DNA from: Chryseobacterium salipaludis
GTDB taxonomy: Bacteria > Bacteroidota > Bacteroidia > Flavobacteriales > Weeksellaceae
NCBI RefSeq assembly: GCF_022968825.1
Contig: NZ_JALHKS010000002.1
Location: forward strand, 434,001-498,000
DNA length: 64,000 bases
Direction: 5' to 3'
Made by a program: the position numbers and the translations under genes
In this document: piece by piece, positions 63,368 through 64,000 of the stretch
Layout: every line of letters starts with the position of its first letter
How positions within the stretch are numbered: position 1 is the stretch's first letter
The notes under the pieces: model-generated
The model's input: the letters and a program-made list of their open reading frames with translations, nothing else
The model's database searches: none
Told to the model about the DNA's origin: nothing

Positions 63368-63380
63368 ATTTCGTTTTATT

Positions 63381-63497
63381 TTAAATTTCGTCGTCAGACT
63401 CCAGCGTGTAGGAGCGGGCGCGGAAATCTTTGTCGTGCTTTTCAGAGATTACATCTTCGCGCTTCTGGATAATAATAAATTTGGTGACTGACAAAAA
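63381..63497 (-). pseudogene. 3' end of a minus-strand gene, truncated (PUR/DUF3276-like tail)
   Basis: A frame of 38 codons ends in TAA at 63381-63383, directly before a strong terminator, and is closed upstream by TGA at 63498-63500. The peptide includes TKFIIIQKREDVISEKHDKD and FRARSYTLESDDEI. It resembles, from memory, the C-terminus of the Bacteroidota PUR-alpha-like DUF3276 family ('EVISErHqKDF'), but this is tentative. Codon use is GC-richer than in the surrounding cassette, like the housekeeping genes. The rest of the gene is missing and replaced by effector-like DNA, so it appears cut by recombination at about 63484-63500. Confidence 0.6.
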
Positions 63498-64000
63498 TCA
63501 ACCTACACCTTACGAATATGGGAGCATGATAATATTGGGGACCATGATCTTCTGTATAATAACACCCATATCTTTAAAAATGACCTGCAGCGGGCACTCA
63601 TCACTTTAACAGGCAATATGCAGAAAATAGGAGAAATAGGAAACAATCCTAAAAAGCTTGACAGTGGAGAGTATTTGACAGGAAATTATCAGGAGATTTT
63701 TGCGGAGGTGATATTTGAAAAGGTGTCAGCGAAATCTGCGGTTATTGATGTGGGAATCATGGAGGAGCCGAAGAAGGAAGTGAGCGGGAAATCGCCTGCA
63801 ATTAAAAAGGGAACAGATATTCCGAAAAACAACAACACTTGCACTTGCAAAGAAAAAAACTTAGTATGGGGCGATAAAATCGGCTGCAGTGAAAGGTTAA
63901 AGGTAATTCAAGTTTCAAAAAACCTAGGCGTTGACCCAAATTGGTTAATGACTGTAATTGCCTTGGAAACCGCTGAAACATTTGATCCTTCGACTGATAA
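63484..64000 (+). pseudogene. 5'-truncated second effector copy (orphan module), continues past the window
   Basis: From the junction at about 63484 the plus strand encodes VTDKNQPT and, after a shift of frame near 63507, STYTLRIWEHDNIGDHDLLY, part of the third Ig-like unit of the intact effector. The frame from 63492 is open to the window end and includes the linker, CTCKEKNLVWGDKIGC (equivalent to C411-C428), and LMTVIALETAETFDPSTD with the lysozyme-like catalytic Glu. The first in-frame ATG is only at 63618. The first 300 codons of the intact gene have no counterpart. It is best read as an orphan module left by cassette exchange; a functional short protein from 63618 cannot be excluded. 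Confidence 0.68.

Overview
The window is chromosomal DNA from a member of the Bacteroidota, most likely Flavobacteriales (a Chryseobacterium/Kaistella-like Weeksellaceae). The evidence is a fused ccoNO oxidase gene, a single-haem CcoP, BshB1 of bacillithiol synthesis, the block PorG-like protein / uppS / bamA / two OmpH, flavobacterial gene families, and repeated promoters of the Bacteroidota form TTG-N17-20-TAnnTTTG. No IS element, rRNA operon or CRISPR array was seen.

Layout. 1-1.3 kb: end of a surface-polysaccharide locus (glycosyltransferase tail and flippase). 1.4-4.0 kb: serS between two lipoproteins. 4.1-13.8 kb: a complete cbb3 oxidase locus on the minus strand (ccoI, ccoS, ccoNO, ccoQ, ccoP, ccoG, ccoH and a His-tailed SafE-type membrane protein) with a divergent Crp/Fnr regulator. 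13.8-20.7 kb: panB, a haem-binding protein, lipoproteins, a hydroxyacid dehydrogenase, a thioesterase and an HU-like membrane protein. 20.8-23.9 kb: a TonB-dependent receptor behind a TPP riboswitch, so probably an outer-membrane thiamin transporter. 24-32.2 kb: aconitase, a second outer-membrane barrel protein, and a minus-strand run of crotonase, dCMP deaminase, xerD, NUDIX and pseudouridine synthase. 32.4-37 kb: oxyR, metK behind a SAM-II-type riboswitch, an ECF sigma factor with a 44-residue companion ORF, and a HAD phosphatase. 37-45 kb: trpS, lspA, a DksA-like protein, ileS, a LytS-type kinase and a DUF2062 protein. 45-57.4 kb: topA, an arginase-fold protein lacking its metal sites, porG, uppS, bamA, two OmpH chaperones, a thioesterase, rfbD, bshB1 and tRNA-His.

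57.4-64 kb is an accessory cassette: a LysM protein, a DUF4280 (PAAR-like) protein, an 894-residue modular effector, an overlapping lipoprotein that looks like its immunity protein, and then a broken second effector copy abutting the 3' end of an unrelated minus-strand gene. By my reading the effector carries two separate peptidoglycan-degrading active sites: a lysozyme/transglycosylase-like domain and a C-terminal LAS-type zinc peptidase. The orphan copy, the junction and a shift to AT-rich DNA halfway through the effector point to cassette exchange of the polymorphic-toxin kind. This is the most interesting part of the window. No T6SS or contractile-injection structural genes are present here, so the delivery route is inferred from the PAAR-like protein only.
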